Shown here in pieces: positions 44,846 to 54,145 of a DNA stretch of 64,000 nt. The position numbers and the translations under genes were made by a program. Within the stretch, counting starts at the first letter, position 1, and every line of letters starts with the position of its first letter. A model generated the notes under the pieces. It saw nothing but the letters and a program-made list of their open reading frames with translations. It had not been told where the DNA came from and did no database searches. This stretch comes from Achromobacter mucicolens. Lineage in GTDB: Bacteria > Pseudomonadota > Gammaproteobacteria > Burkholderiales > Burkholderiaceae_B. Location of the stretch: contig NZ_CADIJP010000004.1 of NCBI RefSeq assembly GCF_902859725.1, positions 186,001 through 250,000 on the forward strand, written 5' to 3'.

Positions 44846-47702
44846 AAAGACCCTCAACCTGCCCGATACTCCCTTCCCCATGCGGGGCGACCTCGCCAAG
44901 CGCGAGCCCGCCTGGATTGCGCAATGGGAGGAAAACCACGTCTACCAGGCGATACGTGCGGCCAGCCGCGGCCGGCCCCGCTTCGTCCTGCATGACGGCC
45001 CGCCCTATGCGAACGGCGACATTCACATCGGCCACGCGGTCAACAAGATCCTGAAGGACATCATCGTCAAGAGCCGCAACATGGCCGGCTACGACGCGCA
45101 CTACGTGCCTGGCTGGGACTGCCACGGCATGCCCATCGAGATCCAGATCGAAAAGAAATACGGCAAGCACCTGCCCGTGGCGGAAGTGCAGTCCAAGGCT
45201 CGGGCCTACGCGCTCGAGCAGATCGACCGCCAGCGCAAGGACTTCAAGCGCCTGGGCGTGCTGGGCGAATGGGATCGTCCGTACATGACGATGAACTACA
45301 GCAACGAGGCCGACGAGATCCGCGCCTTGGGCCGTATCCTGGACAAGGGCTATGTTTTCCGCGGCCTGAAGCCCGTGAACTGGTGTTTCGACTGCGGCTC
45401 GGCGCTTGCCGAGGCCGAGGTGGAATACGCCGATCGCGTGGACCCGGCTGTCGACGTGGCCTTCCCGTTTGCCGAACCCGCCAAACTGGCCAAGGCCTTC
45501 GGCCTGGAATCGGTCGAAGACGGCGCCATCGTGATCTGGACGACCACGCCCTGGACCATCCCGTCCAACCAGGCGCTGAATGTGCATCCGGAAATCGAAT
45601 ACGCGCTGGTGCGGGTCACGTCCGAAACCACGCCCAAGTTCGGCCCCCTGCTGCTCATCGCCAAAGAGCGCGTCGAAGACTGCCTGAAGTCCTGGGCGCT
45701 CGAAGGCGAAGTCATCGCCACGGCGCCCGGCCAGGCCCTGTCCGGCATTGAATTCCGCCACCCGCTGGCGCAGTTCAACGCCGCCTACGACCGCAAGGCG
45801 CCCGTTTACCTGGGCGACTACGTCACGGCCGATTCCGGCACCGGCGTGGTGCACTCGGCGCCTGCCTACGGTATCGAAGACTTCATGTCGTGCAAGGAGC
45901 ACGGCATGAAGGACACCGACTTCATCAGCCCGGTCATGGGCGACGGCAAGTACGTCGACAGCCTGGCGCTCTTTGGCGGCCTGTCGATCTGGGACGCGAA
46001 TCCCAAGATCGTCGAAGCCCTCAAGGAAGCCGGCGCGCTGATGCACGTCGAAAAGCACAAGCACAGCTACATGCATTGCTGGCGCCACAAGACGCCCATC
46101 ATCTACCGCGCGACCAGCCAATGGTTCGCCGGCATGGACGTCGCGCCCAAGGACGGCAACCCGACCCTACGCGAAACGGCGCTGGCCGGCATCGACGCCA
46201 CGGCGTTCTACCCTGCCTGGGGCCGCGCCCGCCTGCATGCCATGATCGCCAACCGCCCGGACTGGACCCTGTCGCGTCAGCGCCAGTGGGGCGTGCCGAT
46301 GGCGTTCTTCGTCCACAAGGAAACCGGCGAGCTGCATCCGCGCACGTCCGAGCTGCTTGAGCAGGTGGCGCAGCGCGTCGAACAAGGCGGCATCGAGGCC
46401 TGGCAGGCGCTCGATCCCCGTGAGCTTCTGGGCGACGAAGCCGACCAGTACGAAAAGAACCGCGATACGCTCGACGTGTGGTTCGACTCGGGCAGCACGC
46501 ACGCCACGGTGCTGGGCGGCAAGGACGGCGAATTCGCCGGCTCGCACGGCGCCGAACTCGGCTGGCCCGCCGACCTCTACCTGGAAGGCTCGGACCAGCA
46601 TCGCGGCTGGTTCCATTCGTCGCTGCTCACCGGCTGCATGCTCTATGGCCAGCCGCCCTACAAGGCCCTGTTGACGCACGGCTTCGTCGTGGACGGGCAG
46701 GGCCGCAAGATGAGCAAGTCGGTCGGCAACGTGATTGCCCCGCAGAAGGTGTCCGATTCCCTGGGCGCCGAAATCCTGCGCCTGTGGGTCGCGTCCACCG
46801 ACTATTCCGGCGAGCTCTCCATCTCGGACGAGATTCTCAAGCGCGTCGTGGAAGGTTATCGCCGCATCCGCAACACGCTGCGCTTCCTGCTGGCCAACCT
46901 GGCCGACTTCGACGCCGTGTCGCAATCGGTGCCCTACGGCGAGCTCTTCGAGATCGACCGCTACGCGCTCGCCATGACGGCGCAGATGCAGGCGGAAGTC
47001 CAGGCGAACTACGAGCGCTACGATTTCCATCCGGCCGTCTCGCGCCTGCAGACCTTCTGCTCCGAAGACCTGGGCGCGTTCTATCTGGACATCCTGAAGG
47101 ACCGCCTGTACACGTCGGCGCCGGACAGCCGCGCGCGCCGCTCCGCGCAGACGGCCCTGCTTGATGTGACTCAGACGCTGCTCAAGCTGATGGCGCCCAT
47201 CCTGTCGTTCACGGCCGAAGAGGCCTGGAAGGAACTGGCGGCCTCGGCCCTGAAGAACCAGGCCGATGCGGCCCGCACGACGATCTTCACCGAGGTCTAT
47301 CACGTGCTGCCGCCGTTTGCCGACGCCGAGACGCTGACCGCCAAGTGGGCGCGCCTTCGCGCCATCCGCGCCGAGGTCCAGCGCAAGCTGGAAGAAGTGC
47401 GCACGGCGGGCGACATCGGTTCGTCGCTGCAAGCCGAGGTCGACCTGTACGCCAACGGCGAAGACCAGCAATTGCTGGCCAGCCTGGGCGACGACCTGCG
47501 TTTCGTGCTGATCGTCTCGCGCGCCACCGTGCACGCTGGCGAAGGAGAAACCCGCATCGAGGTCACGCCGTCGGCTCACAAGAAGTGCGAACGCTGCTGG
47601 CACTGGCGCCTTGACGTGGGTCAGGACGCCGATCATCCCGAGATCTGCGGCCGCTGCGTGTCCAACCTGTTCGGCTCGGGCGAAGCCCGCGACAAGGCTT
47701 GA
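44835..47702 (+). CDS. ileS: Isoleucine--tRNA ligase
   Basis: Class I synthetase of 955 residues. The signature HIGH is in [12 protein letters not shown] near residue 65 and KMSKS is in [10 protein letters not shown] near 630. The CP1 editing domain lies between ([14 protein letters not shown], then [14 protein letters not shown]-like [14 protein letters not shown]). The C-terminal zinc finger has CERCWHWR and CGRCVSNLF, typical of bacterial type I IleRS. ATG at 44835 ([10 protein letters not shown]) is preferred over a TTG nine bases earlier. lspA follows after two bases. Confidence 0.97.
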   Translation: MDYKKTLNLPDTPFPMRGDLAKREPAWIAQWEENHVYQAIRAASRGRPRFVLHDGPPYANGDIHIGHAVNKILKDIIVKSRNMAGYDAHYVPGWDCHGMPIEIQIEKKYGKHLPVAEVQSKARAYALEQIDRQRKDFKRLGVLGEWDRPYMTMNYSNEADEIRALGRILDKGYVFRGLKPVNWCFDCGSALAEAEVEYADRVDPAVDVAFPFAEPAKLAKAFGLESVEDGAIVIWTTTPWTIPSNQALNVHPEIEYALVRVTSETTPKFGPLLLIAKERVEDCLKSWALEGEVIATAPGQALSGIEFRHPLAQFNAAYDRKAPVYLGDYVTADSGTGVVHSAPAYGIEDFMSCKEHGMKDTDFISPVMGDGKYVDSLALFGGLSIWDANPKIVEALKEAGALMHVEKHKHSYMHCWRHKTPIIYRATSQWFAGMDVAPKDGNPTLRETALAGIDATAFYPAWGRARLHAMIANRPDWTLSRQRQWGVPMAFFVHKETGELHPRTSELLEQVAQRVEQGGIEAWQALDPRELLGDEADQYEKNRDTLDVWFDSGSTHATVLGGKDGEFAGSHGAELGWPADLYLEGSDQHRGWFHSSLLTGCMLYGQPPYKALLTHGFVVDGQGRKMSKSVGNVIAPQKVSDSLGAEILRLWVASTDYSGELSISDEILKRVVEGYRRIRNTLRFLLANLADFDAVSQSVPYGELFEIDRYALAMTAQMQAEVQANYERYDFHPAVSRLQTFCSEDLGAFYLDILKDRLYTSAPDSRARRSAQTALLDVTQTLLKLMAPILSFTAEEAWKELAASALKNQADAARTTIFTEVYHVLPPFADAETLTAKWARLRAIRAEVQRKLEEVRTAGDIGSSLQAEVDLYANGEDQQLLASLGDDLRFVLIVSRATVHAGEGETRIEVTPSAHKKCERCWHWRLDVGQDADHPEICGRCVSNLFGSGEARDKA

Positions 47703-47704
47703 AC

Positions 47705-48235
47705 ATGGCCCGCCCCTCCGTACCCGGGGTGACGGACTCCGCCCCCGCCCGCGCCGCGCCGGCGCGCGTGGGCGGCTGGCTGGCGCTGGCCTTGCTGATC
47801 ATCGTGCTGGACCAGTTGACCAAGATCTACTTCAACACGGCCTTCCAGTACGGCGAGCGCGTCAACATCCTGCCTTTCTTTGACTTCACGCTGGTGTTCA
47901 ACCGCGGCGCGGCCTTCAGCTTCCTGGCCTCCGAAGAAGGCTGGCAGCGCTGGCTCTTCACGGGCCTGGGTTGCGTGGCAGCAGTGGTCATCGTCTGGAT
48001 GTTGCGCCGCACACACGGCCAGCCGCGCTTTTGCCTGGCGCTGACGCTGATCCTGGGCGGCGCCATCGGCAACGTCATCGACCGCGTGGTGTATGGCCAC
48101 GTGGTGGACTTTCTGCTCTTCTACTGGAACGACTGGCAGTTCCCCGCCTTCAACCTGGCCGACGTTGGCATCACCTGCGGCGCGGTGCTGCTGGTGCTGG
48201 ACGAACTGCTGCGCGCCCGCAAGCCGCAAGCATGA
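47705..48235 (+). CDS. lspA: Lipoprotein signal peptidase (signal peptidase II)
   Basis: Inner membrane aspartic peptidase of 176 residues that cleaves prolipoproteins. Four membrane helices are predicted. The catalytic aspartates lie in [15 protein letters not shown] near residue 124 and [11 protein letters not shown] near 152. The family [10 protein letters not shown] motif is present near residue 65. The ATG at 47705 is two bases after the ileS stop. A proline/alanine-rich N-terminal stretch of about 25 residues is longer than in E. coli. A terminator follows. Confidence 0.96.
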   Translation: MARPSVPGVTDSAPARAAPARVGGWLALALLIIVLDQLTKIYFNTAFQYGERVNILPFFDFTLVFNRGAAFSFLASEEGWQRWLFTGLGCVAAVVIVWMLRRTHGQPRFCLALTLILGGAIGNVIDRVVYGHVVDFLLFYWNDWQFPAFNLADVGITCGAVLLVLDELLRARKPQA

Positions 48236-48237
48236 CA

Positions 48238-48262
48238 AAAGGGGGGCACGTTGCCCCCCTTT
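48238..48262 (+). terminator. Terminator of ribF-ileS-lspA
   Basis: Eleven-base stem AAAGGGGGGCA/TGCCCCCCTTT with a three-base loop, directly after the lspA stop. Confidence 0.88.
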
Positions 48263-48391
48263 CGTTTCCGGCGGTTTTCGTCTGCATTGATGCCCCCTCT
48301 AATCCATGACGAACGGCGCGTTGCGGCAATGCAGAATAAAATCCCTTCCAATTCCTCGATTACACGGCGCTGAACCCGCCGCCCTGCCCTC

Positions 48392-49588
48392 ATGCTCGAT
48401 CTCGCCCGCAAACGCATCGTCCTCGGACTGACCGGGGGCATCGCCTGCTACAAAATCGCCGAGCTGGTGCGGCGCCTGACCGAACAAGGCGCCACGGTAG
48501 ACGTCGTGATGACCGAAGCGGCCACGCACTTCATCACGCCCGTCACCATGCAGGCGCTGTCGGGCCGCCCCGTGTTTGTGGACGCCTGGGACGCCCGGGT
48601 GCCCAACAACATGGCGCACATCGACCTGACGCGCGGCGCGGACGCCGTGCTGATCGCCCCCGCCAGCGCCGACTTCATGGCAAAGGTGGCGCACGGACTG
48701 GCCGACGACCTGCTGTCCACGCTGTGTCTGGCGCGTGCCTGTCCGCTGCTGGTGGCGCCAGCCATGAATCGCGAGATGTGGGCCAACCCGGCCACGCAGC
48801 GCAACGTTGAAACCCTTCGCGGCGACGGCGTCACGGTGCTGGGACCCGCGGCGGGCGAACAGGCCTGCGGCGAGACCGGCGATGGCCGGATGCTGGAAGC
48901 GCATGAGCTCCTGACCGACCTCATTGCCTTCTTTCAGCCCAAGCTGCTTGCCGGCCGCCACGTGCTGCTGACCGCCGGCCCCACGTCCGAACCCGTGGAC
49001 CCGGTGCGCGTGCTGAGCAACCGGTCATCCGGCAAGACGGGCTACGCCCTGGCGCGTGCCGCGCGCGAAGCCGGCGCCCGCGTCACGCTGATCACTGGCG
49101 CGACCTTCCTGCCCATTCCTCGCGGCGTGACTGCCCTGCCCGTCATGACCGCGCGCCAGATGCACGACGCCGTCATGGCCAGCGTGGGCGATGCGGACAT
49201 CTTCATCGCCGTGGCCGCCGTGGCCGACTGGCGCGTGAAAAACGTCAGCACGCAAAAGCTCAAGAAAACCAGCGAAGGCGGCGGCGCGCCAGTGATGGAA
49301 TTCGAACCCAATCCGGACATCCTGGCCGAAGTGGCCAAGCTTGAGAACGGCCCGTGGTGCGTCGGCTTTGCCGCCGAAACCGAAAAGCTGGCCGAGCACG
49401 CTGAAGCCAAGCGCACGCGCAAGGGCATTCCGCTGCTGGTCGGCAATCTGGCGCACAAGGTGATGGACGCCGACACCACCGAACTGGTGCTGTTCGATGC
49501 GCAAGGCGCCCACCCGCTGCCTGCCGGCAACAAGCTGGACGCCGCGCGCCGGCTTATCGCCGAAATCGCGGCGCGCATGCCAGCCTGA
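48392..49588 (+). CDS. coaBC: Bifunctional phosphopantothenoylcysteine decarboxylase / synthase
   Basis: Makes 4'-phosphopantetheine from phosphopantothenate and cysteine (398 residues). The N-terminal flavoprotein CoaC part starts RKRIVLGLTGGIACYKIAEL, has the FMN-site APASADFMAK and PAMNREMW motifs, and the catalytic cysteine in ACGETGDGRM near residue 160. The CoaB part begins near 187 with HVLLTAGPTSEPVDPVR and SSGKTGYALA. It is monocistronic. Many genomes place dut next to coaBC; here the dUTPase is an unrelated dimeric type 7 kb away. Confidence 0.96.
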   Translation: MLDLARKRIVLGLTGGIACYKIAELVRRLTEQGATVDVVMTEAATHFITPVTMQALSGRPVFVDAWDARVPNNMAHIDLTRGADAVLIAPASADFMAKVAHGLADDLLSTLCLARACPLLVAPAMNREMWANPATQRNVETLRGDGVTVLGPAAGEQACGETGDGRMLEAHELLTDLIAFFQPKLLAGRHVLLTAGPTSEPVDPVRVLSNRSSGKTGYALARAAREAGARVTLITGATFLPIPRGVTALPVMTARQMHDAVMASVGDADIFIAVAAVADWRVKNVSTQKLKKTSEGGGAPVMEFEPNPDILAEVAKLENGPWCVGFAAETEKLAEHAEAKRTRKGIPLLVGNLAHKVMDADTTELVLFDAQGAHPLPAGNKLDAARRLIAEIAARMPA

Positions 49589-49625
49589 CCGGGGGGCAAT
49601 CGGATACCCCGGCTTGCATTAAGAC

Positions 49626-49644
49626 GCGCCGGCTTATCCGGCGC
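49626..49644 (+). other. Stem-loop between coaBC and its terminator
   Basis: GCGCCGG and CCGGCGC form a perfect 7-bp stem with loop CTTAT, with no T-run. It may protect the coaBC 3' end. A proper terminator hairpin follows nine bases later. Confidence 0.5.
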
Positions 49645-49652
49645 CACGCATC

Positions 49653-49688
49653 AAAAAAAACGCCAGTCCCGAAAGGGTCTGGCGTTTT
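49653..49688. terminator. Bidirectional terminator between coaBC and the Bug receptor gene
   Basis: Stem AACGCCAG-T-CCC/GGG-T-CTGGCGTT with loop GAAA, flanked by A8 and T4. The A8 side gives a strong T-run for the minus-strand cluster ending here. Confidence 0.9.
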
Positions 49689-49737
49689 GCTTATGACGAC
49701 TATCGCGACCATGGCGACTGAAGCCGCCACCCGCGCA

Positions 49738-50727
49738 TCACTGCTCCAGGCTGATGTTCGCGGCCTTGACGATGTCCGCCCATTGCTTGCGGTCGTTGTC
49801 CAGGAATGCGCTGAACTTCTCGGGCGTCATGCCGGTGACGGGCTCCGAACCCAGGCCAGCCATCTTCTCGACGAGTGCCGGTTGCTTCAGCACGTCCTGC
49901 AGCGCAGCGTAATAGGCGGCCAGCACATCCGCGGGCAGACCGGCCGGCGCGAAGACACCTTGCCACGTCGGCATGTCAAAGCCCTTCAAGCCTTGCTCGT
50001 CCAGCGTCGGCACGTTGGGCAACTGAGCAGCGCGCTTGATCGAGGCGACGGCAATCGCCTTGACCTTGCCTTGCGAAGCCAGCGGCGCGGCGGTCGAGAT
50101 GTTGTCCATCGTCATGGCGATGTGGCCGCCGAGCAGGTCGGTGATGACCGGCGCGGCGCCGCGGTAGGCGGCGTGCGGCACTTTCACGCCCAGCTTGTAC
50201 AGCATGGTCTCGGCGATCAGGTGGTTCGAGATGCCCACGCCCGCGGTGCCGTAAGTGGCCGTCGGCGTCTTCTGGAAGTATTCCTTCAGTTCGGCCAGGT
50301 TATTGGCGGGCACGTCCTTGTTGACGATGACCACATTGGGCTGCACGGCAGCCAGCGTGATGGGCGTGAAGTCGGTGGGCTTGTAGTTCGTGCCCTTGGG
50401 GTTCAGGACATGGGTGATGGCCATGGAACCGGCGGCGGCGATGCCGATGGTGTAGCCGTCGGCGGGCGCCTGGCTCAGGCGGTACGCCATGATGTTGCCG
50501 CCGGCGCCGGCCAGGTTCTCGACCACGACGGGTTGGCCCAGGCGTGCAGACAAGGGCTCGGCCAGCAGACGGGCCAGCGTGTCGGCCGAACCACCCGGCG
50601 CGAAGCCCACGAGCAGACGCACGGGCTTGGCGGGCTTCCAGGCATCGGCGGCATGGGCCGAGGCCGCCGAGAGCGCGGCAACGGCGAACAGTGCGCCAGC
50701 GGCGCGGTGCAGGGTACGGCTGATCAT
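49738..50727 (-). CDS. Bug family (TctC) extracytoplasmic solute receptor
   Basis: Periplasmic binding protein of 329 residues of the large Bordetella/Achromobacter Bug family. The signal peptide covers about residues 1-27 (ending ASAHAAD). Family blocks are KPVRLLVGFAPGGSADTLARLLAEPL, the carboxylate-binding loop GGNIMAYRLS, YGTAGVGISNHL and LPNVPTLDEQGLKGFD. ATG at 50727 has GGGAG eight bases upstream. No TctA/TctB membrane genes are near; Bug receptors are often orphans. It is the last gene of the iclR-pepE-DUF1177-aroM cluster. Ligand unknown, probably a carboxylate or acidic amino acid derivative. Confidence 0.92.
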   Translation of the reverse strand: MISRTLHRAAGALFAVAALSAASAHAADAWKPAKPVRLLVGFAPGGSADTLARLLAEPLSARLGQPVVVENLAGAGGNIMAYRLSQAPADGYTIGIAAAGSMAITHVLNPKGTNYKPTDFTPITLAAVQPNVVIVNKDVPANNLAELKEYFQKTPTATYGTAGVGISNHLIAETMLYKLGVKVPHAAYRGAAPVITDLLGGHIAMTMDNISTAAPLASQGKVKAIAVASIKRAAQLPNVPTLDEQGLKGFDMPTWQGVFAPAGLPADVLAAYYAALQDVLKQPALVEKMAGLGSEPVTGMTPEKFSAFLDNDRKQWADIVKAANISLEQ

Positions 50728-50841
50728 GAAAAAAACTCCCAACAGTTGATTGACGAAGTCGGCTTCGTCTCCTCTCGCCGCTCGCCCGGATCGGCCGCGC
50801 GAGTCCGTGCGGCCAGAGCTTCGGGATTGCGTCCGGCGGCG

Positions 50842-51531
50842 TTATTCCAGTATTTGTGCCAGAGCCTGGGCCACCAGGCGGTTGGACAGCAGCACGGGGC
50901 GCCCCGACGCCTGCGCGACGGCATCGCGCATGCGCTGCGCGTAGCCCATGCAGTGCATGACGATCAGGTCGCAGGACGCCAGTTCGCGCCCGGCCGCCTC
51001 GAAGTTGCGGGCGGCCTGCTGCGCGTCGGCCTCGTAGGGCGTGGCGTGCACGACCTGCGTTTCGCATTCCAGCGGCACGGCCATGTGAAAAGCGTCGACC
51101 TGGGCCTCAAGCGGAACGACCAGCCCGACCTTGCGGCAGTGCTGCGCAAGACCCGCGACAAGGTGGTCCACGACCTGCTGCGGCTCCACCACCAGCGTGC
51201 GCATGGGCGCGATGGCAGTGCCGGTGCACAGCGGCACCAGCACGTCGTACCCCTGCCCGTCGGCCTCTCGCATCACGTGCGCCAGCCGGGCCTCGGCGGC
51301 CGCGGCGTCCAGTTCAATCTGGGAACCGTCGCGCAGGCGCGTGGCAAAGCGGTATTCGCGCGGCCGCGGCGCCAGCGCGGCCAGCCCCGCAGCGTCCAGG
51401 CCGTCCAGCGCGCCGAACTCGTCGATGCGCACGTGGGCGCCCAGCACGGGCGCCATCTCGGGCACGACGTCGCTGCGCGGAGATTGACCGATCGTGAAGA
51501 ACGCGACGCGGCGCGGTGTGCGGGCGCTCAT
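50842..51531 (-). CDS. AroM family protein (Asp/Glu racemase-like fold)
   Basis: Protein of 229 residues of the AroM family, whose function is unknown. Conserved segments are FFTIGQSPRSDVVPEM at the N-terminus, VPLCTGTAIAP near residue 97 and VMHCMGYAQRM near 187. The two cysteines in such contexts resemble the paired catalytic cysteines of aspartate/glutamate racemases, so a racemase or lyase activity is possible. The start overlaps the DUF1177 stop (ATGA), giving translational coupling. It does not show that the cell uses it in aromatic synthesis despite the name. Confidence 0.85.
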   Translation of the reverse strand: MSARTPRRVAFFTIGQSPRSDVVPEMAPVLGAHVRIDEFGALDGLDAAGLAALAPRPREYRFATRLRDGSQIELDAAAAEARLAHVMREADGQGYDVLVPLCTGTAIAPMRTLVVEPQQVVDHLVAGLAQHCRKVGLVVPLEAQVDAFHMAVPLECETQVVHATPYEADAQQAARNFEAAGRELASCDLIVMHCMGYAQRMRDAVAQASGRPVLLSNRLVAQALAQILE

Positions 51532-52457
51532 TGCGCGGCTCCGTCTTCGCGGCCCACGGTCTGCAAGTGCGCCATCGAGCCATAGCGGGCCTGCAGCGCA
51601 GCCCACTCGGCGTCGTCGAAGAAAGTCATGGCGCGCTGGCCGTACAACTTGGCGATCTCGATGCAGAAGCGCATGGCGACATCCGCGTCCACGGCGTTGG
51701 TGACGCCCGTGGCGCAACCGGGCACGGTGGTCTGCGCGGTCAACGCCACGCCGACGACCGGCGCGTCCGTGACGATAGCCGGCTGCATCAGCGAATTGAC
51801 GTGCCACAGGCCGTTTTCGTAGGGCGTGATGTCCTGGGTGGTCAACGGCAGCGTGACCGGCAGCTCTCCGCTGACCCAGCCCATGACGTCGAGCATGGTT
51901 TCGGGGATGCGCAGCAGGTAGCCCTGCTTGGCCACCGGGGTCAGCGCCACGCCGCGCTTGTTGACCAGGCGGTTGCCGCGCGTGGTGTCGACCGAGAGGA
52001 TCGCGTCCATGCGCGGATCCACTTCGTGCGACATCATCTCGCGCATGGGGAACGGCGAGCGCATCATCGGCACCGGATGATGCGGCCGCGTGCCCGCGCG
52101 CGGACAGATGTGCGTGCGGATGCGGACAGTGCCGGGCAGTACGTCGCCTTGCCGCGCCATCGCCATCAGCTTGAGCGCGGCGGCGATCGCGACGACAGCG
52201 CCATCGCTATCGGACACCAAGCCCGTTACCGCGGGGCGCGCGCCGATGCCGCCCAAGCGGCCCACAATGCCCAATTGCGGGGCCGAGGCATCCGCGCCGG
52301 GAATCACGATGGACAGGAAGTCGGTGGCAAGACCGTCACGCTCCAGGTGCGTGACCTGCACTTCGCAATGGCCGGCGTCGCGCAGCACCTGCGCCACGGA
52401 CTCGCCCGTAACGTGCGCGGACGACAGCAATTCGATGACGTCGATAACCTGCTTCAT
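51528..52457 (-). CDS. DUF1177 family protein
   Basis: Protein of 309 residues of the uncharacterised DUF1177 family. Conserved-looking blocks are GIVGRLGGIGARPAVTGLVSDSDGA near residues 62-88, RIRTHICPRAGTRPHHPVPMM near 110-130, DPRMDAILSVDTTRGNR near 145, and TQTTVPGCATG-like AQTTVPGCATGV near 268. The aspartate-rich VSDSDGA and the following THIC resemble metal-ligand segments of M20/M28-type hydrolases, but this is inference. Both ends overlap neighbours by four bases (ATGA), so pepE, DUF1177 and aroM are tightly coupled. Confidence 0.85.
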   Translation of the reverse strand: MKQVIDVIELLSSAHVTGESVAQVLRDAGHCEVQVTHLERDGLATDFLSIVIPGADASAPQLGIVGRLGGIGARPAVTGLVSDSDGAVVAIAAALKLMAMARQGDVLPGTVRIRTHICPRAGTRPHHPVPMMRSPFPMREMMSHEVDPRMDAILSVDTTRGNRLVNKRGVALTPVAKQGYLLRIPETMLDVMGWVSGELPVTLPLTTQDITPYENGLWHVNSLMQPAIVTDAPVVGVALTAQTTVPGCATGVTNAVDADVAMRFCIEIAKLYGQRAMTFFDDAEWAALQARYGSMAHLQTVGREDGAAQ

Positions 52458-53158
52458 GCCGGGATTTCCACGGGGCCGGGACGGAACATGCGCGGTTCCT
52501 CGCGTCCCAGGAAGAGCGGCGCATCGTGCGGACCGACCAGCGCGATCTTGTGGCCACGCACGCGCAGACCGGCGCCTTCGGGCAGGCCGAGCACCGGCAT
52601 GGCCGGATTCAGCGTGCAGAACTCGGCCAGGCGTTGGGCGCGCGTTTCACCGCGATGGCCCGGCGGGTGCGCGTTGGTGTAGTGCGGATTGATCTGGAAA
52701 GACAGCAGGCCCAGCGCATCAAAGCCTTGCGGGTCCGTGATGGGCATGTCGTTCGTCGTGCAGATGGTGGGACACGTCAGGTTGGAGCCCGCGCTCCAGC
52801 CCAGGTAGGCCGCACCCGCGCGCACACGCCGCGTCACGACCTCGAGCAAGCCTTGGCGGCGCAGTTGGCCCAGTAGATTGAACGTGTTGCCGCCGCCGAC
52901 GATGATGACCGACGCGGCCTCCAGCGCGGCAACGGGATCCTCGGCCGTGTGCAGGCCCTGGATGGCGAGCCCCGTGTCGGCCAGCGCGGACGAGACCAGC
53001 GCCGTGTAGTCGTCCCAGTTGCGCGTGACCCCGGCGTACGGCACGAACACGGCCGGCGCGCCTTGCGGCAGGGATTCAATCAGTTCGCGGATGTCCGGCA
53101 TGGCGTGCACCAGGTAGCCGGCGTCGCTGCTGGAATTGCTGAGGAGCAGAAGGTTCAT
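52454..53158 (-). CDS. pepE: Peptidase E-like dipeptidase (S51 family)
   Basis: Serine peptidase of 234 residues; known PepE enzymes cleave dipeptides with N-terminal aspartate. The nucleophile serine is in YLGWSAGSNLTCP near residue 121, preceded by the VIIVGGGNTFNLL motif near 85, and the catalytic histidine and acid are probably in NPHYTNAHPPGHRG. N-terminus MNLLLLSNSSSDAGYL. No signal peptide, so it acts in the cytoplasm. It is 71 bases after iclR and overlaps DUF1177. Specificity for Asp-X is taken from the family. Confidence 0.88.
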   Translation of the reverse strand: MNLLLLSNSSSDAGYLVHAMPDIRELIESLPQGAPAVFVPYAGVTRNWDDYTALVSSALADTGLAIQGLHTAEDPVAALEAASVIIVGGGNTFNLLGQLRRQGLLEVVTRRVRAGAAYLGWSAGSNLTCPTICTTNDMPITDPQGFDALGLLSFQINPHYTNAHPPGHRGETRAQRLAEFCTLNPAMPVLGLPEGAGLRVRGHKIALVGPHDAPLFLGREEPRMFRPGPVEIPA

Positions 53159-53229
53159 GGAGGTCAGAGTCCGAAGGGGTAAGGGTTCTGGGCGTGGCGC
53201 ATTGCGGCCGGCGCCGTGAGTTCAGGCGG

Positions 53230-53997
53230 TCAGTTCAGCCAGTAGGGATCGTTCAACTCGCGGCCCAGCGCGCCCACCTGCTGCAGGACCGATTCGCGCA
53301 GCACGGCCACGCGCGCCGCGTCGGCCTGGAAGGAGACGAACGACAGGCATAGCCCGCGCAGCTCGCCGGTGGCCGGGTCGCGCACGGCGGCCGCCACGGC
53401 GCCGATGCCGGGCATGGCCTGGTCGATGGCGACCCCGCAATGGTCGGCGCGCGTCTGCGCCACCAGGCGCGCCAGGTCGCCCACGGTGGCCGGGCAGTCG
53501 CGCCCTTCGACGGGCAGCGGCTGGGCGGGGTCGGCGCCATACAGCGCCTCAAATTCAGCATCGGTCAGGCGCGACAGCAGCGCGCGCCCCATCGCGGTGC
53601 CGGACGCGGCGCGGCGCGAGCCGGGTGGCGACAGCACCTGCACGGGGTGCGAACCATTCAAGCGCTGCAGCACGACGGTTTCACGCTGGTTGAGCGTGGA
53701 GAGATAGGCGGTCAACCCGCTGTCATCGGACAAGCGGGCCAGCACGCCGCGGCAGGCTTCGTCCAGCGGCGTGGCGGCCATGCCGGCGCGCACCGCCTGC
53801 GCCAGCAGCGCGCCGGGGCGGTAGCGGCGCGTGGCCGCGTCCTGGTCGAGCAGGCCGTAGTGTTGCATCTGGTTCAACAGGCGCGACGCCGTGCTTTTGG
53901 GCATGGACAGCCGCGCCGCGACTTCCGTGAAGCTCAATTCGGCCGCGCCTTCCGCGTAGAGCGAGAGCACGCGCTGCGCGCCGTCAAGAATACTCAT
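53230..53997 (-). CDS. IclR family transcriptional regulator
   Basis: Regulator of 255 residues. The N-terminal winged helix is typical (ILDGAQRVLSLYAEGAAELSFTEVAARLSMPKSTASRLLNQMQHYGLL), followed by an effector-binding GAF-like IclR domain with LSPPGSRRAASGTAMGRALLS. It heads the pepE-DUF1177-aroM-bug run on the same strand. An array of TTCC/GGAA half-sites lies at its promoter, so autoregulation is likely. The effector may be the cluster's substrate. Confidence 0.92.
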   Translation of the reverse strand: MSILDGAQRVLSLYAEGAAELSFTEVAARLSMPKSTASRLLNQMQHYGLLDQDAATRRYRPGALLAQAVRAGMAATPLDEACRGVLARLSDDSGLTAYLSTLNQRETVVLQRLNGSHPVQVLSPPGSRRAASGTAMGRALLSRLTDAEFEALYGADPAQPLPVEGRDCPATVGDLARLVAQTRADHCGVAIDQAMPGIGAVAAAVRDPATGELRGLCLSFVSFQADAARVAVLRESVLQQVGALGRELNDPYWLN

Positions 53998-54002
53998 GCT
54001 TG

Positions 54003-54027
54003 TTCCATAAAACGGAAACTAAGTTCC
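54003..54027. promoter_or_regulatory. Alternating TTCC/GGAA half-site array before iclR
   Basis: TTCC at 54003, GGAA at 54014 and TTCC at 54024 make two overlapping inverted repeats (TTCC-N7-GGAA and GGAA-N6-TTCC) between the predicted transcription start and the iclR start. Such short inverted half-sites are typical operators of IclR regulators. Binding is inferred. Confidence 0.55.
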
Positions 54028-54040
54028 TTATTAGAGAACA

Positions 54041-54070
54041 AGAATAATGCAAGCGATGGAAACAGGTCAA
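54041..54070 (-). promoter_or_regulatory. Candidate sigma70 promoter of the iclR cluster
   Basis: On the minus strand TTGACC (54070-54065) and TATTCT (54046-54041) are 18 bases apart, 43 bases and more before the iclR start. The half-site array lies downstream of the expected start of transcription. Confidence 0.6.
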
Positions 54071-54088
54071 TACGGACCCGGAAAGTGA

Positions 54089-54114
54089 AAGGCCCCCGCA
54101 TTCGCGGAGGCCTT
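54089..54114 (-). terminator. Terminator of the DUF457 gene
   Basis: Eleven-position stem AAGGCC-C-CCGC/GCGG-A-GGCCTT with one mismatch and a four-base loop, followed on the minus strand by a short T-run. It separates the gene from the iclR promoter. Confidence 0.7.
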
Positions 54115-54145
54115 CAAAGTGCGGACGAGTATCCGGCGGGTCGGA

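Noticed and set aside
50300-51067. Frame running across the Bug and aroM junction on the minus strand
   Set aside because: Alternative-frame reading of two certain genes with arginine-rich, low-quality translation.
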